From positions 186,001 to 250,000 of the forward strand of contig JAOTRT010000003.1 in the NCBI GenBank assembly GCA_030247725.1: a DNA stretch of 64,000 bases. Reading direction: 5' to 3'. The notes beneath the pieces were generated by a model, which worked only from the letters and a program-made list of their open reading frames with translations, did no database searches and was not told the origin of the DNA. This DNA is from Candidatus Nitricoxidireducens bremensis. GTDB taxonomy: Bacteria; Pseudomonadota; Gammaproteobacteria; Burkholderiales; Rhodocyclaceae. A program made the translations under genes and the position numbers. Shown in pieces: positions 1-8,486 of the stretch. Each line of letters opens with the position of its first letter. Position 1 is the stretch's first letter.

Positions 1-798
1 GGCATGCACGATGTTGGGCGTCTCGACGCCATGCAGGATCATGTTCATGATCGCGATGACGTAGGCGAGGCTCTTCTTCTCGATGCCGTAGAAGGTGCGC
101 TCCTGCAGGGTCTTGAGGTCGGAGGTGGTGAGCTTGCCGGCCTTCAGGTAGTCGAAGGCCTCGCAGAGGAAGCCGGCCGAGCCGCAGGCGCCGTCGTAGA
201 TGCGCTCGCCGATCTTCGGCTTCACCACCTTCACCATGGCGCGGATCAGGGGGCGCGGGGTGTAGTACTCGCCGCCGTTGCGCCCGGCGTTGCCCATGCG
301 CTTGATCTTCTCTTCGTAGAGCGCCGAGAGTTCGTGCTTCTCGGCCTGGGAGCGGAATTCCAGTTCGTCGATGTGGTCGATGATCTCGCGCAGGTTGTAG
401 CCGCTGTGGATCTTGTTCTTGATCTCGCCGAAGATTTCGCCGATCTTGTATTCGATGGTGTTCGGCCCGGCGGCCTTCTGCTTGAAGGCGTGGAGATAGG
501 GGAACAGCGTGCGGTCGACGAAGTCGCGCAGGTCGTCGCCGGTCAATGCCTTGTTGTGGTCGAGCTTGCCGTCCGGGCCCTTGGGGGCGGCCCAGCTTTC
601 CCAGCGGTAGGGCGGGGCGAGGATGTAGCTGTACTTGCGCCCCTCAAACGCCGCCTCGGCCGCCTTGTCCTGCTCCAGGCCGTCGAGATATTTGAGGAAC
701 AGCAGCCAGGAGGTCTGTTCCGTGTAGTCGAGCTCGGTGGTGCAGCCGGCCTCTTTCCACAGAACGTCGTCGACGTTCTTGAATGCCTGCTCGAACAT
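1..798 (-). CDS. hsdM: Type I restriction-modification methylase subunit HsdM (3' part outside window)
   Basis: Partial gene: 266 codons are visible from the ATG at 798 and the frame stays open to base 1. The protein starts MFEQAFKNVDDVLWKEAGC. Residues ~1-130 match the helical HsdM N-terminal domain. GGEYYTPRPLIRAMV leads into the N6-adenine methylase domain, followed by the AdoMet motif YDGACGSAGFL near residue 200 (usually DPACGSGG). HsdM methylates adenine in the target and forms the M2S core with HsdS. The hsdS and hsdR genes would lie beyond base 1 and cannot be seen. It lies only 6 bp from rph, so the two stop/start regions are nearly contiguous on the same strand. Recognition is by family motifs. 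Confidence 0.9.
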   Translation of the reverse strand, partial: MFEQAFKNVDDVLWKEAGCTTELDYTEQTSWLLFLKYLDGLEQDKAAEAAFEGRKYSYILAPPYRWESWAAPKGPDGKLDHNKALTGDDLRDFVDRTLFPYLHAFKQKAAGPNTIEYKIGEIFGEIKNKIHSGYNLREIIDHIDELEFRSQAEKHELSALYEEKIKRMGNAGRNGGEYYTPRPLIRAMVKVVKPKIGERIYDGACGSAGFLCEAFDYLKAGKLTTSDLKTLQERTFYGIEKKSLAYVIAIMNMILHGVETPNIVHA

Positions 799-804
799 GC
801 CTTT

Positions 805-1524
805 CTACCGTGCCGCCAGGGCGGCCTTCTGGGCGGCGACGATCTGGCGGATGCCGTCGGCGCCGAGGTCGAGCAGGGCTTCCAGTTCGGCGCGGGAGAA
901 GGGTGCGCCCTCGGCCGTGCCCTGCACTTCGACGATGCCGCCGGCGCCGGTCATGACGACGTTCATGTCGGTGTCGCAGTCCGAGTCTTCCGGGTAGTCG
1001 AGGTCGAGGACCGGCACGCCCTCGTAGATGCCCACCGACACCGCGGCGACGAAGTCCCGCAACGGATTCGCCGCCAGCTTGCCCGCCGCCACCAGCTTGT
1101 TGCAGGCGTCGTGCAGGGCCACGCAGGCGCCGGTGATGGAGGCGCAGCGGGTGCCGCCGTCGGCCTGCAGCACGTCGCAGTCGAGGGTGATCTGGCGCTC
1201 GCCGAGGGCGGCCAGGTCGGTGACGGCACGCAGGGAACGGCCGATGAGGCGCTGGATCTCCTGGGTGCGGCCGGACTGCTTGCCCTTGGCGGCTTCCCGG
1301 TCGGTACGGGTGTGGGTGGAGCGCGGCAGCATGCCGTACTCGGCCGTGACCCAGCCCTGGCCCTTGCCCTTGAGGAAGGGCGGCACCTTCTCGTCCACGC
1401 TGGCGGTGCACAGCACCTTGGTGTTGCCGAACTCCACCAGCACGCTGCCTTCGGCGTGGAGGGTGTAGTTGCGGGTGATGCGCAGGCTGCGCAGTTCTTC
1501 GGGTTTCCTGCCGCTCGGTCTCAT
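805..1524 (-). CDS. rph: Ribonuclease PH
   Basis: 239 aa, the usual RNase PH length. Phosphorolytic 3'-to-5' exoribonuclease that trims tRNA 3' ends. The N-terminus [12 protein letters not shown] is typical. The phosphate-binding stretch [20 protein letters not shown] and the core [19 protein letters not shown] are intact, so the enzyme should be active. It sits 12 bp downstream of the PP2C phosphatase gene on the same strand and may be cotranscribed with it. Cytoplasmic. No frameshift or truncation is seen. Confidence 0.97.
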   Translation of the reverse strand: MRPSGRKPEELRSLRITRNYTLHAEGSVLVEFGNTKVLCTASVDEKVPPFLKGKGQGWVTAEYGMLPRSTHTRTDREAAKGKQSGRTQEIQRLIGRSLRAVTDLAALGERQITLDCDVLQADGGTRCASITGACVALHDACNKLVAAGKLAANPLRDFVAAVSVGIYEGVPVLDLDYPEDSDCDTDMNVVMTGAGGIVEVQGTAEGAPFSRAELEALLDLGADGIRQIVAAQKAALAAR

Positions 1525-1536
1525 GCTGTCCTGTTC

Positions 1537-2445
1537 CTATCTTGAATACTTGCGTATCGCGCCGCGGATCTCGTCGATGGCGCGTTCGATGTCCTCTTCG
1601 GTGAGGGTCGGGTCCCGCTGTCCCGGCGCCCGGAACCCTTCCATCTGGGTGGTGTGGGCGTCCAGCGGCATGGTGCGGGTTTCGACGGCGAGCCGGGCGT
1701 CCTCGCCGCCGCCTTCCCAATTGACGGCAAGGGCGGAAAGATTGTCGCTGCCGGCGCCGGCACGCCTTTCCGCTTCGGCCATCAGCTGGGGCACGGCCTG
1801 CATGATACCGGCGCCGGCGACGGATTTTTCGATCAGCGTCTCGTCGAGGGGGCCCCAGAAGCCGTCCGAGCAGAGCAGCAGCACGTCGCCCGACACCAGC
1901 GGCGTGCGGTGGGAAAAATCCACCTGGGGCGTGTGGTCGCCGCCGAGGCAGCTGTAGACGCGGTTGCGCGCCGGGTGGTGCAGGGCCTCCTCGGGCGTCA
2001 GCTGGCCCTGGTCCACCATCAGCTGGACGCGGGAATGGTCGCGGGTACGGCCCAGCAGCCGGCCGCCGCGCAGGTGGTAGAGGCGCGAGTCGCCGGCATG
2101 GGCCCACCAGGCGCAGCCGTCCTGGACGACGCAGGCGACGCAGGTGGTGCGCGGCGACTCCGGCAGGTCGTGGGCGGCAGCATAGTCGGCGATGGCATGG
2201 TGGGCGTTGCTGAAGCCCCAGGAGAGGAACAGCACGGGGTCGGGCAGCCGCGGCCGGGATTCGCGCTGGAAAGCCTCGGTCAGGTATTGCACGGCGATCT
2301 GGGCCGCCACCTCGCCGTGCAGATGGCCGCCCATGCCGTCGGCGACGATCATCAGCAGGGAGTCCCGCGAATAGCAGTAGGACAGGCGGTCCTGGTTGTG
2401 CTCACGGCCGCCGATGCGGCTGTCCTGGAAGATGGTGAACTTCAT
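1537..2445 (-). CDS. PP2C-family Ser/Thr protein phosphatase
   Basis: 302 aa. Metal-dependent PPM/PP2C phosphatase, predicted to reverse phosphorylation by the kinase encoded directly upstream. Metal-binding motifs are present in order: REHNQDR near residue 18, VADGMGGH near 36, HAGDSRLY near 115, LLCSDGFWG near 192 and GSDNLSAL near 235. A C-terminal extension of ~60 aa after the catalytic domain ends in an acidic/basic helix (LTEEDIERAIDEIRGAIRKYS). No signal peptide or membrane segment, so cytoplasmic. The gap to the kinase stop is 40 bp, which supports a two-gene unit. The substrate is unknown; no type VI secretion genes are nearby, so a PppA role is not supported. Confidence 0.9.
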   Translation of the reverse strand: MKFTIFQDSRIGGREHNQDRLSYCYSRDSLLMIVADGMGGHLHGEVAAQIAVQYLTEAFQRESRPRLPDPVLFLSWGFSNAHHAIADYAAAHDLPESPRTTCVACVVQDGCAWWAHAGDSRLYHLRGGRLLGRTRDHSRVQLMVDQGQLTPEEALHHPARNRVYSCLGGDHTPQVDFSHRTPLVSGDVLLLCSDGFWGPLDETLIEKSVAGAGIMQAVPQLMAEAERRAGAGSDNLSALAVNWEGGGEDARLAVETRTMPLDAHTTQMEGFRAPGQRDPTLTEEDIERAIDEIRGAIRKYSR

Positions 2446-2485
2446 GGCGCAGCTCCGGAACGCTGCTGCAGGGAGGAGGATGGGT

Positions 2486-3427
2486 TCATTTGCCGATCAA
2501 TCCTTTCAGGCGCTGGCTCAGGGTGTCCATCCAGGTGCCGGCGTGTTCCGTGCGCTGGCCGTCGGCGAGGGCCTTCTGCAGGGCGAAGACGCTCAAGGGC
2601 CGCTCCAGGTAGTCGAGCTTCATGCACCAGTCCACGGTTTCCAGCAGCTGCTTCGAATACTTGCCGGCCCAGCGCCTTTCCGCCGGCACCAGTTCGTCCT
2701 GCTTGAGGCGCGCGTCGGCGGCCTGGGGCACGTGGGCGCCGAGGGTGGTGTAGATGCTGGCGCCGACGGCGTAGATGTCGGTCCAGGGGCCGAGCTGGTC
2801 CGGCGCCTCGTACTGCTCCGGCGCCGCGAAGCCCGGCGTGTACATGGGCTTGAGGTTGGGGCCGTCGTCGCCGAGGGCCTGGCGCGCGGCACCGAAGTCC
2901 AGCAGCACCGGGGCGCCGTCCACGCGCAGGTAGATGTTGGCGGGCTTGATGTCGAGATGCAGCAGCTTCTGGGTATGCACTTCGCGCAGGCCGTTGAGCA
3001 GGCGCGCGAAGACGTTGCGCACGAAGCTCTCGCGGATTTCGCCCTTGTGCTTGTGGATGTGCTCCTGCAGGGTCCGGCCGCGTTCGTACTGCATGACCAT
3101 GTAGACGGTCTCGTTGGCGCGGAAGAAGTTGAGCACGCGCACCACGTTGGGGTGGCTCAGGCGCGCCAGGGAACGGCCCTCCTCGAAGAAGCATTTCATG
3201 CCGTGGCGGAAGGCGCCCTGGTGCTCCTCGGCGATCTGCGGGATGGCGCCTTCGGTGCGCAGGGCGAGGGAATTGGGCAGGTATTCCTTGATGGCCACGG
3301 GCGTCTCGTCCTCGTCGTAGGCCAGGTAGACGATGGAGAAGCCGCCGAGGGACAGCTGCCGTTCGATGCGGTAGCGGTCGAGGCGGAATCCGGCGGGCAG
3401 CGGTTGATTGGCCTGCTGTGGCGGCAT
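2486..3427 (-). CDS. Serine/threonine protein kinase (Hanks type, non-RD)
   Basis: 313 aa from the ATG at 3427; an upstream in-frame ATG at 3496 would overlap the divergent yicC promoter and is less likely. Glycine loop LGGFSIVYLA, catalytic lysine in PVAIKEYLP, catalytic loop HLDIKPANIYL, DFGAARQ and the APE motif FAAPEQY are all present. The Arg of the usual HRD is Leu, making it a non-RD kinase. No transmembrane segment or extracytoplasmic sensor domain follows the kinase domain; ~45 residues remain after it. Paired with the PP2C phosphatase gene downstream. Target proteins cannot be inferred. Confidence 0.9.
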   Translation of the reverse strand: MPPQQANQPLPAGFRLDRYRIERQLSLGGFSIVYLAYDEDETPVAIKEYLPNSLALRTEGAIPQIAEEHQGAFRHGMKCFFEEGRSLARLSHPNVVRVLNFFRANETVYMVMQYERGRTLQEHIHKHKGEIRESFVRNVFARLLNGLREVHTQKLLHLDIKPANIYLRVDGAPVLLDFGAARQALGDDGPNLKPMYTPGFAAPEQYEAPDQLGPWTDIYAVGASIYTTLGAHVPQAADARLKQDELVPAERRWAGKYSKQLLETVDWCMKLDYLERPLSVFALQKALADGQRTEHAGTWMDTLSQRLKGLIGK

Positions 3428-3498
3428 GGGGCGCAGATCGTTATACTCCGGGCGATTGTCCTTTGATGCCGCAGCGGTGTAAAGCCGCACTCCCAACG

Positions 3499-4368
3499 AT
3501 GACCATCTACAGCATGACCGGCTATGCCGCCGGCACGCGCGACCTCGGTTGCGCTTCCCTGCATGTCGAGATGAAGAGCGTGAACTCGCGCTTCCTCGAC
3601 GTGATCTTCCGCAGCGGCGAGGAGCTGCGCGCCATGGAAATGCCGGTGCGCGAGAAGATCGCCGCCGCCCTGGCCCGCGGCAAGGTGGAATGCCGCCTGA
3701 ATCTTTCCCACCAGGCCAGCGGCACGCGGGAACTGGCGCCCGATATGGCCCTGGTGGGCCAGCTGGCGAAACTCGAAGCCCTGGTGCGCGACGCCCTGCC
3801 CCAGGCCGCGCCCCTCACCGTCGCCGACGTGCTGCGCTGGCCCGGCGTGATCGGCGACGAGAGCGTGGACGCCGAGCGCCTGCAGGCCGAATGCCTGGTC
3901 CTGATGGACGCGGTGATCGCCGAGTTCCTGGCGACGCGCGAGCGGGAGGGCGACAAGCTCGCCGCCATGATCCTCGACCGCGTCGCCCGCATGCGCGAAC
4001 TGGTGGCCCAGGTGGGCCCCATGCTGCCCAAGGCGCTGGCCGACTACGAGGTCCGCCTGTCGACCAAGCTGCGCGAGGCGGTGGCCAGCCTGGACGAGGA
4101 ACGCATCCGCCAGGAGATCGGCCTGTTCGCCACGCGCATCGACGTGGCCGAGGAGTTGTCGCGCCTGGTCGCCCACCTCGACGAGGTGGCGCGCGTGGTG
4201 AAGAAGGGCGGCGCCGTCGGCAAGCGCCTCGACTTCCTGATGCAGGAACTCAACCGGGAGGCCAATACCCTGGCTTCCAAGTCCGTCGCCGGCGAAGTCA
4301 CCGCCATCGCGCTGGAACTCAAGCTGCTGATCGAGCAGATGCGCGAGCAGGTACAGAATCTGGAGTAG
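3499..4368 (+). CDS. yicC: YicC-family endoribonuclease
   Basis: 289 aa, close to E. coli YicC (287 aa). YicC proteins are endoribonucleases acting on small and messenger RNAs. The start MTIYSMTGYA is the family signature, and the C-terminal KRLDFLMQELNREANTLASKS with the terminal LKLLIEQMREQVQNLE matches the conserved DUF1732 end. The ATG at 3499 was chosen because upstream residues are not conserved in the family. gmk starts 8 bp after the stop, the usual yicC-gmk pairing. Confidence 0.93.
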   Translation: MTIYSMTGYAAGTRDLGCASLHVEMKSVNSRFLDVIFRSGEELRAMEMPVREKIAAALARGKVECRLNLSHQASGTRELAPDMALVGQLAKLEALVRDALPQAAPLTVADVLRWPGVIGDESVDAERLQAECLVLMDAVIAEFLATREREGDKLAAMILDRVARMRELVAQVGPMLPKALADYEVRLSTKLREAVASLDEERIRQEIGLFATRIDVAEELSRLVAHLDEVARVVKKGGAVGKRLDFLMQELNREANTLASKSVAGEVTAIALELKLLIEQMREQVQNLE

Positions 4369-4376
4369 GAGCAGGC

Positions 4377-4997
4377 ATGGCCATCGGAACCCTTTTCGTC
4401 GTTTCCGCCCCCTCGGGCGCGGGCAAGACCACCCTCGTGAAGCTGCTGCTGGAGCGCGACGCCCAGGTGCAGCATTCGATCTCCTACACGACGCGGGCGC
4501 CGCGGCCCGGCGAGCAGAACGGCCGCGAGTACCATTTCATCGACATCCCCATCTTCGTCGCCATGCGCGACCGCGGCGAGTTCCTCGAATGGGCCGAGGT
4601 GCACGGCAACTTCTACGGCACCTCCCGCGTCTGGCTCGAACAGCGCATGAACGCCGGCCAGGACATGCTGCTGGAGATCGACTGGCAGGGCGCCCAACAG
4701 GTGCGGGAGATGTTCCCGGCGGCGGTGAGCATCTTCATCCTGCCGCCCTCGGTGGGCGAGCTGGAGAAGCGCCTGCGGGGCCGCGGCCAGGACTCGGAAG
4801 AGGTGATCCAGCGTCGCGTCGCCGCGGCGCTGGGCGAAATGCGCCACGTGGACGAGTTCGATTTTGCTATAATCAACAATAACTTGCAGGAAGCATTGGA
4901 AGACCTTTGCGCTGCAGTACGGGCCTCCCGCCTGCGCTTCGCGCCCCAGGCGGCCCGCCATCCGGAAGTTTTCCGTTTCCTCGATATCCAACATTGA
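4377..4997 (+). CDS. gmk: Guanylate kinase
   Basis: 206 aa. Phosphorylates GMP to GDP with ATP in the cytoplasm. P-loop [11 protein letters not shown] at residues ~10-20, GMP-binding region [19 protein letters not shown] at ~37-55, and the lid [17 protein letters not shown] lies 5 bp before the ATG at 4377, just after the yicC stop. It is followed by rpoZ and spoT, the standard gmk-rpoZ-spoT order, linking GTP/GDP supply with (p)ppGpp metabolism. Confidence 0.97.
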   Translation: MAIGTLFVVSAPSGAGKTTLVKLLLERDAQVQHSISYTTRAPRPGEQNGREYHFIDIPIFVAMRDRGEFLEWAEVHGNFYGTSRVWLEQRMNAGQDMLLEIDWQGAQQVREMFPAAVSIFILPPSVGELEKRLRGRGQDSEEVIQRRVAAALGEMRHVDEFDFAIINNNLQEALEDLCAAVRASRLRFAPQAARHPEVFRFLDIQH

Positions 4998-5013
4998 TCC
5001 AGAAGGACAGACC

Positions 5014-5220
5014 ATGGCCCGCGTGACCGTTGACGATTGCCTGAAAAGAATCCCGAACCGCTTCCAGCTGACCCTGGCCGCCACCTACCGCGCCCGCCAG
5101 ATCACCATGGGCAGCACGCCCCAGGTGGAAGCCGGCCGCGACAAGCCCACCGTCGTCGCCCTGCGCGAGATCGCCGGCGGCAAGGTCGGCCTGGAAATCC
5201 TCAACCGCGGGCAAGCCTGA
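5014..5220 (+). CDS. rpoZ: RNA polymerase omega subunit
   Basis: 68 aa. Small RNA polymerase subunit that helps assemble beta prime and forms part of a ppGpp site. [20 protein letters not shown] and the helix [12 protein letters not shown] are diagnostic. SD-like AGAAGGA lies upstream of the ATG. It sits between gmk and spoT with 16- and 27-bp gaps, so all three are probably cotranscribed. Confidence 0.97.
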   Translation: MARVTVDDCLKRIPNRFQLTLAATYRARQITMGSTPQVEAGRDKPTVVALREIAGGKVGLEILNRGQA

Positions 5221-5247
5221 CCCGCATGAAGCGGACGCGAGGACCCG

Positions 5248-7464
5248 ATGTCGGCGCCCCCTTCGTCCGCTTCTCCCCTGATCGCTGACGTCGAGGTCGA
5301 CGAACCGCCGATCATCCCGTTCGACATGCATCCGCCGGTCGACCTGGCCGAGGATCTCGAACGCTTCAAGACCCAGCTTTCCAGCTACCTCAAGCCCGAC
5401 GACGTGGAGCGCGTCGTCGCCGCCTACCATTTCTCGGCGGATGCCCATCTGGGCCAGCTGCGCTCCAGCGGCGACCCCTACATTTCCCATCCGCTGGCCG
5501 TCGCCGCCACGCTCGCCAACTGGCAGCTCGACACCCAGGCCCTGATCGCCGCCCTGCTCCACGATGTGATGGAGGACACGGTGATCAGCAAGGACCAGAT
5601 CGCCGCCGCCTTCGGCAAGACGGCGGCGGAACTGGTGGACGGCGTCTCCAAGCTCGACAAGATCGAGAACCAGTCCTACGAGGAAGCCCAGGCGGAGAAC
5701 TTCCGCAAGATGCTGCTGGCGATGGCGCGCGACGTGCGCGTCATCCTCGTCAAGCTGGCCGACCGGCTGCACAACATGCGCACCCTGGATGCGCTGCGGC
5801 CGGACAAGCGCCGCCGCGTCGCCCGCGAGACGCTGGAAATCTACGCGCCCATCGCCAACCGCCTCGGCTTCAACACCCTCTACCGGGAACTGCAGGAACT
5901 CGCCTTCCGCCACCTGCATCCGGTGCGCGCCCGCGTCATCGCCAAGGCCCTCAAGTCCGCGCGCGGCAACCGCCGCGAGGTGGTGGGCAAGATCCTCGAA
6001 GCCGTCGGCAAGCGCCTGCCGGCCTGCCACATCGACGCCGAGGTGACGGGGCGCGAGAAGCATCTCTACGGCATCTACCGCAAGATGCGCGAGAAGCACC
6101 TGTCCTTCTCCCAGGTGCTGGACATCTACGGCTTCCGCGTCATCGTCAAGGACACGCCCACCTGCTACCTGGCCCTGGGCGCCCTGCACGGCCTCTACAA
6201 GCCGGTGCCGGGCAAGTTCAAGGACTACATCGCGATTCCCAAGGCCAACGGCTACCAGTCCCTGCATACGACGCTGATCGGCCCCTACGGCACGCCGGTG
6301 GAAATCCAGATCCGCACCGCCGAGATGAACCATGTCGCCGAGTCCGGCGTCGCCTCCCACTGGATGTACAAGGACGAGCACGCCCTCACCGAGCTGCAGA
6401 AGACCACCCACCAGTGGCTGCAGTCGCTGCTGGAGCTCCAGTCGGCGTCGAACGACTCGGCCGAATTCCTCGAACACGTGAAGGTGGACCTATTCCCCGG
6501 CGAGGTCTATGTGTTCACGCCGCGCGGCAAGATCCTCGCCCTGCAGCGCGGCGCCACGCCGGTGGACTTCGCCTACGCGGTGCACACCGACATCGGCAAC
6601 CGTTGCGTCGCCTGCCGCATCAACTTCGAGTCCTCGCCCCTGCGCACCGAGCTGCGCAACGGCGACCGCGTCGAGATCATCACGGCGCCCCACGCCTCGC
6701 CGAATCCGTCCTGGCTGGGCTACGTGCGCACCGGCAAGGCCCGCGCCCAGATCCGCCACTTCCTCAAGACCCAGCAAAGCCGGGAATCCACGGCCCTGGG
6801 CGAGCAGTTGCTGGACCAGGCCCTGCGTGCCATCGAAATGGTCATGCCAGCCGACGACGCGGCGGTGTGGGATCGCTTCCTCAAGTCCTGCGGCGCCAAG
6901 TCGCGGCAGGAGGTGCTGGCGGACATCGGCCTCGGCAAGCGGCTGCCGGCCATCGTCGCGCGCCGCCTCGCCGACGCCGTGGAGGCGGGCGCCGGCGAGA
7001 CGGCGCCGCAGCGGCCCGCCGGCACCATCCTGATCCGCGGCACCGAAGGCATGACGGTGCAGCTCGCCAAGTGCTGCCGCCCCATCCCCGGCGATCCGGT
7101 GATCGGCATCATCCGCAAGGGCCAGGGCCTGGTGGTGCACACCCACGACTGCCCGACGCTGGCGCGGGCGCGGCGCGAGAAGGGCGCCTGGATCGACGTG
7201 GACTGGGCGACCGACATCCACCGCAGCTTCGAGGTCGGCATCCGCGTCATCGCTGACAACCGCAGCGGCGTGCTGGCGAAGGTGGCCGCGGCCATCGCCG
7301 AGGAACAGTCGAACATCGTCAACGTCAGCATGGACGACGACCACGGCGCCACGACGGCGCTTTATTTCACCCTGCAGGTGAGTGATCGCATCCACCTTGC
7401 GCGTATCCTCAAGAGCATACGGCGCATCCCGGACGTGGTGCGCATCAGCAGGCTCAAGGATTGA
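5248..7464 (+). CDS. spoT: Bifunctional (p)ppGpp synthetase/hydrolase SpoT
   Basis: 738 aa. The HD hydrolase domain carries an intact HDVMEDT motif (residues ~110-116), followed by NMRTLDALRPDKRRR. The synthetase domain has IYGFRVIVKDT and the conserved GKFKDYIAIPKANGYQSLHTT (~res 325-345). TGS domain (VFTPRGKILALQRGATPVDFAYAVHT) near 425, a Cys-rich helical stretch (AKCCRPIPGD) near 610, and a C-terminal ACT domain. Both catalytic halves look active, so it is a SpoT/Rel-type enzyme rather than a RelA with a dead hydrolase domain. Last gene of the gmk-rpoZ-spoT unit. Confidence 0.96.
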   Translation: MSAPPSSASPLIADVEVDEPPIIPFDMHPPVDLAEDLERFKTQLSSYLKPDDVERVVAAYHFSADAHLGQLRSSGDPYISHPLAVAATLANWQLDTQALIAALLHDVMEDTVISKDQIAAAFGKTAAELVDGVSKLDKIENQSYEEAQAENFRKMLLAMARDVRVILVKLADRLHNMRTLDALRPDKRRRVARETLEIYAPIANRLGFNTLYRELQELAFRHLHPVRARVIAKALKSARGNRREVVGKILEAVGKRLPACHIDAEVTGREKHLYGIYRKMREKHLSFSQVLDIYGFRVIVKDTPTCYLALGALHGLYKPVPGKFKDYIAIPKANGYQSLHTTLIGPYGTPVEIQIRTAEMNHVAESGVASHWMYKDEHALTELQKTTHQWLQSLLELQSASNDSAEFLEHVKVDLFPGEVYVFTPRGKILALQRGATPVDFAYAVHTDIGNRCVACRINFESSPLRTELRNGDRVEIITAPHASPNPSWLGYVRTGKARAQIRHFLKTQQSRESTALGEQLLDQALRAIEMVMPADDAAVWDRFLKSCGAKSRQEVLADIGLGKRLPAIVARRLADAVEAGAGETAPQRPAGTILIRGTEGMTVQLAKCCRPIPGDPVIGIIRKGQGLVVHTHDCPTLARARREKGAWIDVDWATDIHRSFEVGIRVIADNRSGVLAKVAAAIAEEQSNIVNVSMDDDHGATTALYFTLQVSDRIHLARILKSIRRIPDVVRISRLKD

Positions 7465-7484
7465 TTCAGCATAAGGAGTGAAGA

Positions 7485-7673
7485 ATGGCCATGTACGAAT
7501 CCGAACACACCCGGTTCATGCGCGAGTGGCTGGAAAAGCATCCGCAGGAACTGGAGGAGCAGAAGCAGGGACGCGCCCTCTGGTGGGACAAGTCCCCCGG
7601 GGATGCCGACGCCCAGCGCCGCCTCGCCGAGGCGCGCGTGCCCCAGAAGCCGTACTATTACGATGCCAACTAG
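7485..7673 (+). CDS. DUF3460 family small protein
   Basis: 62 aa. Begins MAMYESEHTRFMREWLEKHP and contains GRALWWDK, which I recognise as the small betaproteobacterial DUF3460 family of unknown function. AAGGAG lies six bases before the ATG at 7485. No signal peptide or membrane segment; charged and probably soluble. It lies 20 bp after spoT and 13 bp before the cytochrome c gene, so it may be read from the spoT unit. Function unknown. Confidence 0.8.
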   Translation: MAMYESEHTRFMREWLEKHPQELEEQKQGRALWWDKSPGDADAQRRLAEARVPQKPYYYDAN

Positions 7674-7686
7674 TGGAGGATCAAGG

Positions 7687-7995
7687 ATGAGAAAGACTCA
7701 ACTCGTAGCGCTTGTGGCCGGCCTGACCCTCGCGGGTAGCGCCGCCGCCGATCTGCAACTGGCCCAGGCCCAGGGCTGTCTGGGCTGCCACACGGTCGAC
7801 AAGAAGCTCGTCGGCCCGGGGTGGAAGGACGTCGCCAACAAATACCGCGGCGACGCCGGCGCCGAAGCCAAGCTGGTGAAGAAGGTGCGCGAAGGCGGCA
7901 AGGGCAATTGGGGTGAAATCGTCCAGCCGCCCAACACCACCACCTCCGATGCCGATCTCAAGACCCTGGTGAAGTTCATCCTCGCCTTGAAATGA
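7687..7995 (+). CDS. Small monoheme c-type cytochrome (c551/c552-like) lacking the axial Met
   Basis: 102 aa with a signal peptide (MRKTQLVALVAGLTLAGSAAA), so periplasmic. One heme motif, CLGCH, follows the mature N-terminus, and the fold signatures GPGWKDVA and the C-terminal LKTLVKFILALK match class I c551/c8-type cytochromes. In that family the sixth heme ligand is Met in an I-P-M-P-P-N-like loop; here the loop reads GEIVQPPN, with Gln where Met is expected, and the mature protein contains no Met. GGATCAAGG precedes the ATG. It is followed by a strong terminator. Partner unknown; Nap or other periplasmic reductases are candidates by position only. Confidence 0.88.
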   Translation: MRKTQLVALVAGLTLAGSAAADLQLAQAQGCLGCHTVDKKLVGPGWKDVANKYRGDAGAEAKLVKKVREGGKGNWGEIVQPPNTTTSDADLKTLVKFILALK

Positions 7996-8015
7996 TCCGC
8001 GCCGCAGCGACAGAC

Positions 8016-8048
8016 AACGGCAGGCCGAGCGCCTGCCGTTTTTTTTTT
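8016..8048 (+). terminator. Rho-independent terminator after the cytochrome c gene
   Basis: Perfect 10-bp stem AACGGCAGGC / GCCTGCCGTT (8016-8025 and 8031-8040) with a CGAGC loop, followed by a run of about ten T residues ending at 8048. It isolates the spoT-cytochrome unit from nap. Confidence 0.95.
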
Positions 8049-8097
8049 GCACCCCGCATCTGCAGTATCCGAGCGGAATACTCGACATTTGAAAACC

Positions 8098-8139
8098 TTG
8101 ACTTCCATCAACTTAATCCGGCAGCCCGATCACTAGCAT
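8098..8139 (+). promoter_or_regulatory. FNR-type promoter of the nap operon
   Basis: TTGACTTCCATCAA (8098-8111) matches the FNR/ANR consensus TTGAT-N4-ATCAA at 9 of 10 positions. A -10-like TAGCAT follows after 22 bp (8134-8139), the spacing of a class II FNR site centred near -41.5, giving a start near 8146 and a ~44-nt leader to napD. Predicts activation under oxygen limitation. Sequence-based only. Confidence 0.8.
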
Positions 8140-8189
8140 GCTCGGGCAACCCTAAAGTTTGGGTGGTTTTTCTTTCCAGGGAAGACGCT

Positions 8190-8468
8190 GTGAATATTTC
8201 GAGTGTGATCGTGCATGCCCGCCCCGGCTCCGCCGAGGCCGTCAAGGCGCTGCTGAACGGAATGGACGGTATCGAGGTGCATGGCGTGTCCCCCGAGGGC
8301 AAGCTGATCGTCACCATTGAAACCGACGACGACCAGGGCACGACCGGGGCCTTCGAACGCATCAGCATGGCGGAAGGCGTTCTGTCCGCAGCCATGGTCT
8401 TCCATCAAGTCGAATCCGATCCAGAAATGGATATTTCAGTGGAGGCCGGCCGCCAGGTCGCGCCCTAA
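8190..8468 (+). CDS. napD: Nap assembly chaperone NapD
   Basis: 92 aa from a GTG start at 8190 (VNISSVIVHARPGSAEAV). NapD binds the Tat signal peptide of NapA and helps cofactor loading before export. The ferredoxin-like fold signature IVHARPGSAEAVKALLNGM, then GKLIVTIETDD and ERISMAEGVLSAAMVFHQVE, is typical of the family. GTG was preferred because conserved residues begin directly there and AGGGA lies upstream. First gene of napDAGHB; napA starts 18 bp after the stop. Confidence 0.92.
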   Translation: MNISSVIVHARPGSAEAVKALLNGMDGIEVHGVSPEGKLIVTIETDDDQGTTGAFERISMAEGVLSAAMVFHQVESDPEMDISVEAGRQVAP

Positions 8469-8486
8469 CTACAAGGAGCTCTGAAA

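Noticed and set aside
4..1545. Plus-strand frame of ~510 codons over hsdM and rph
   Set aside because: Shadow of two minus-strand genes with clear family motifs; no ribosome-binding site or domain on the plus strand.
1537..3427. PpkA/PppA pair of a type VI secretion system
   Set aside because: No type VI genes in the window; neighbours are rph and yicC.
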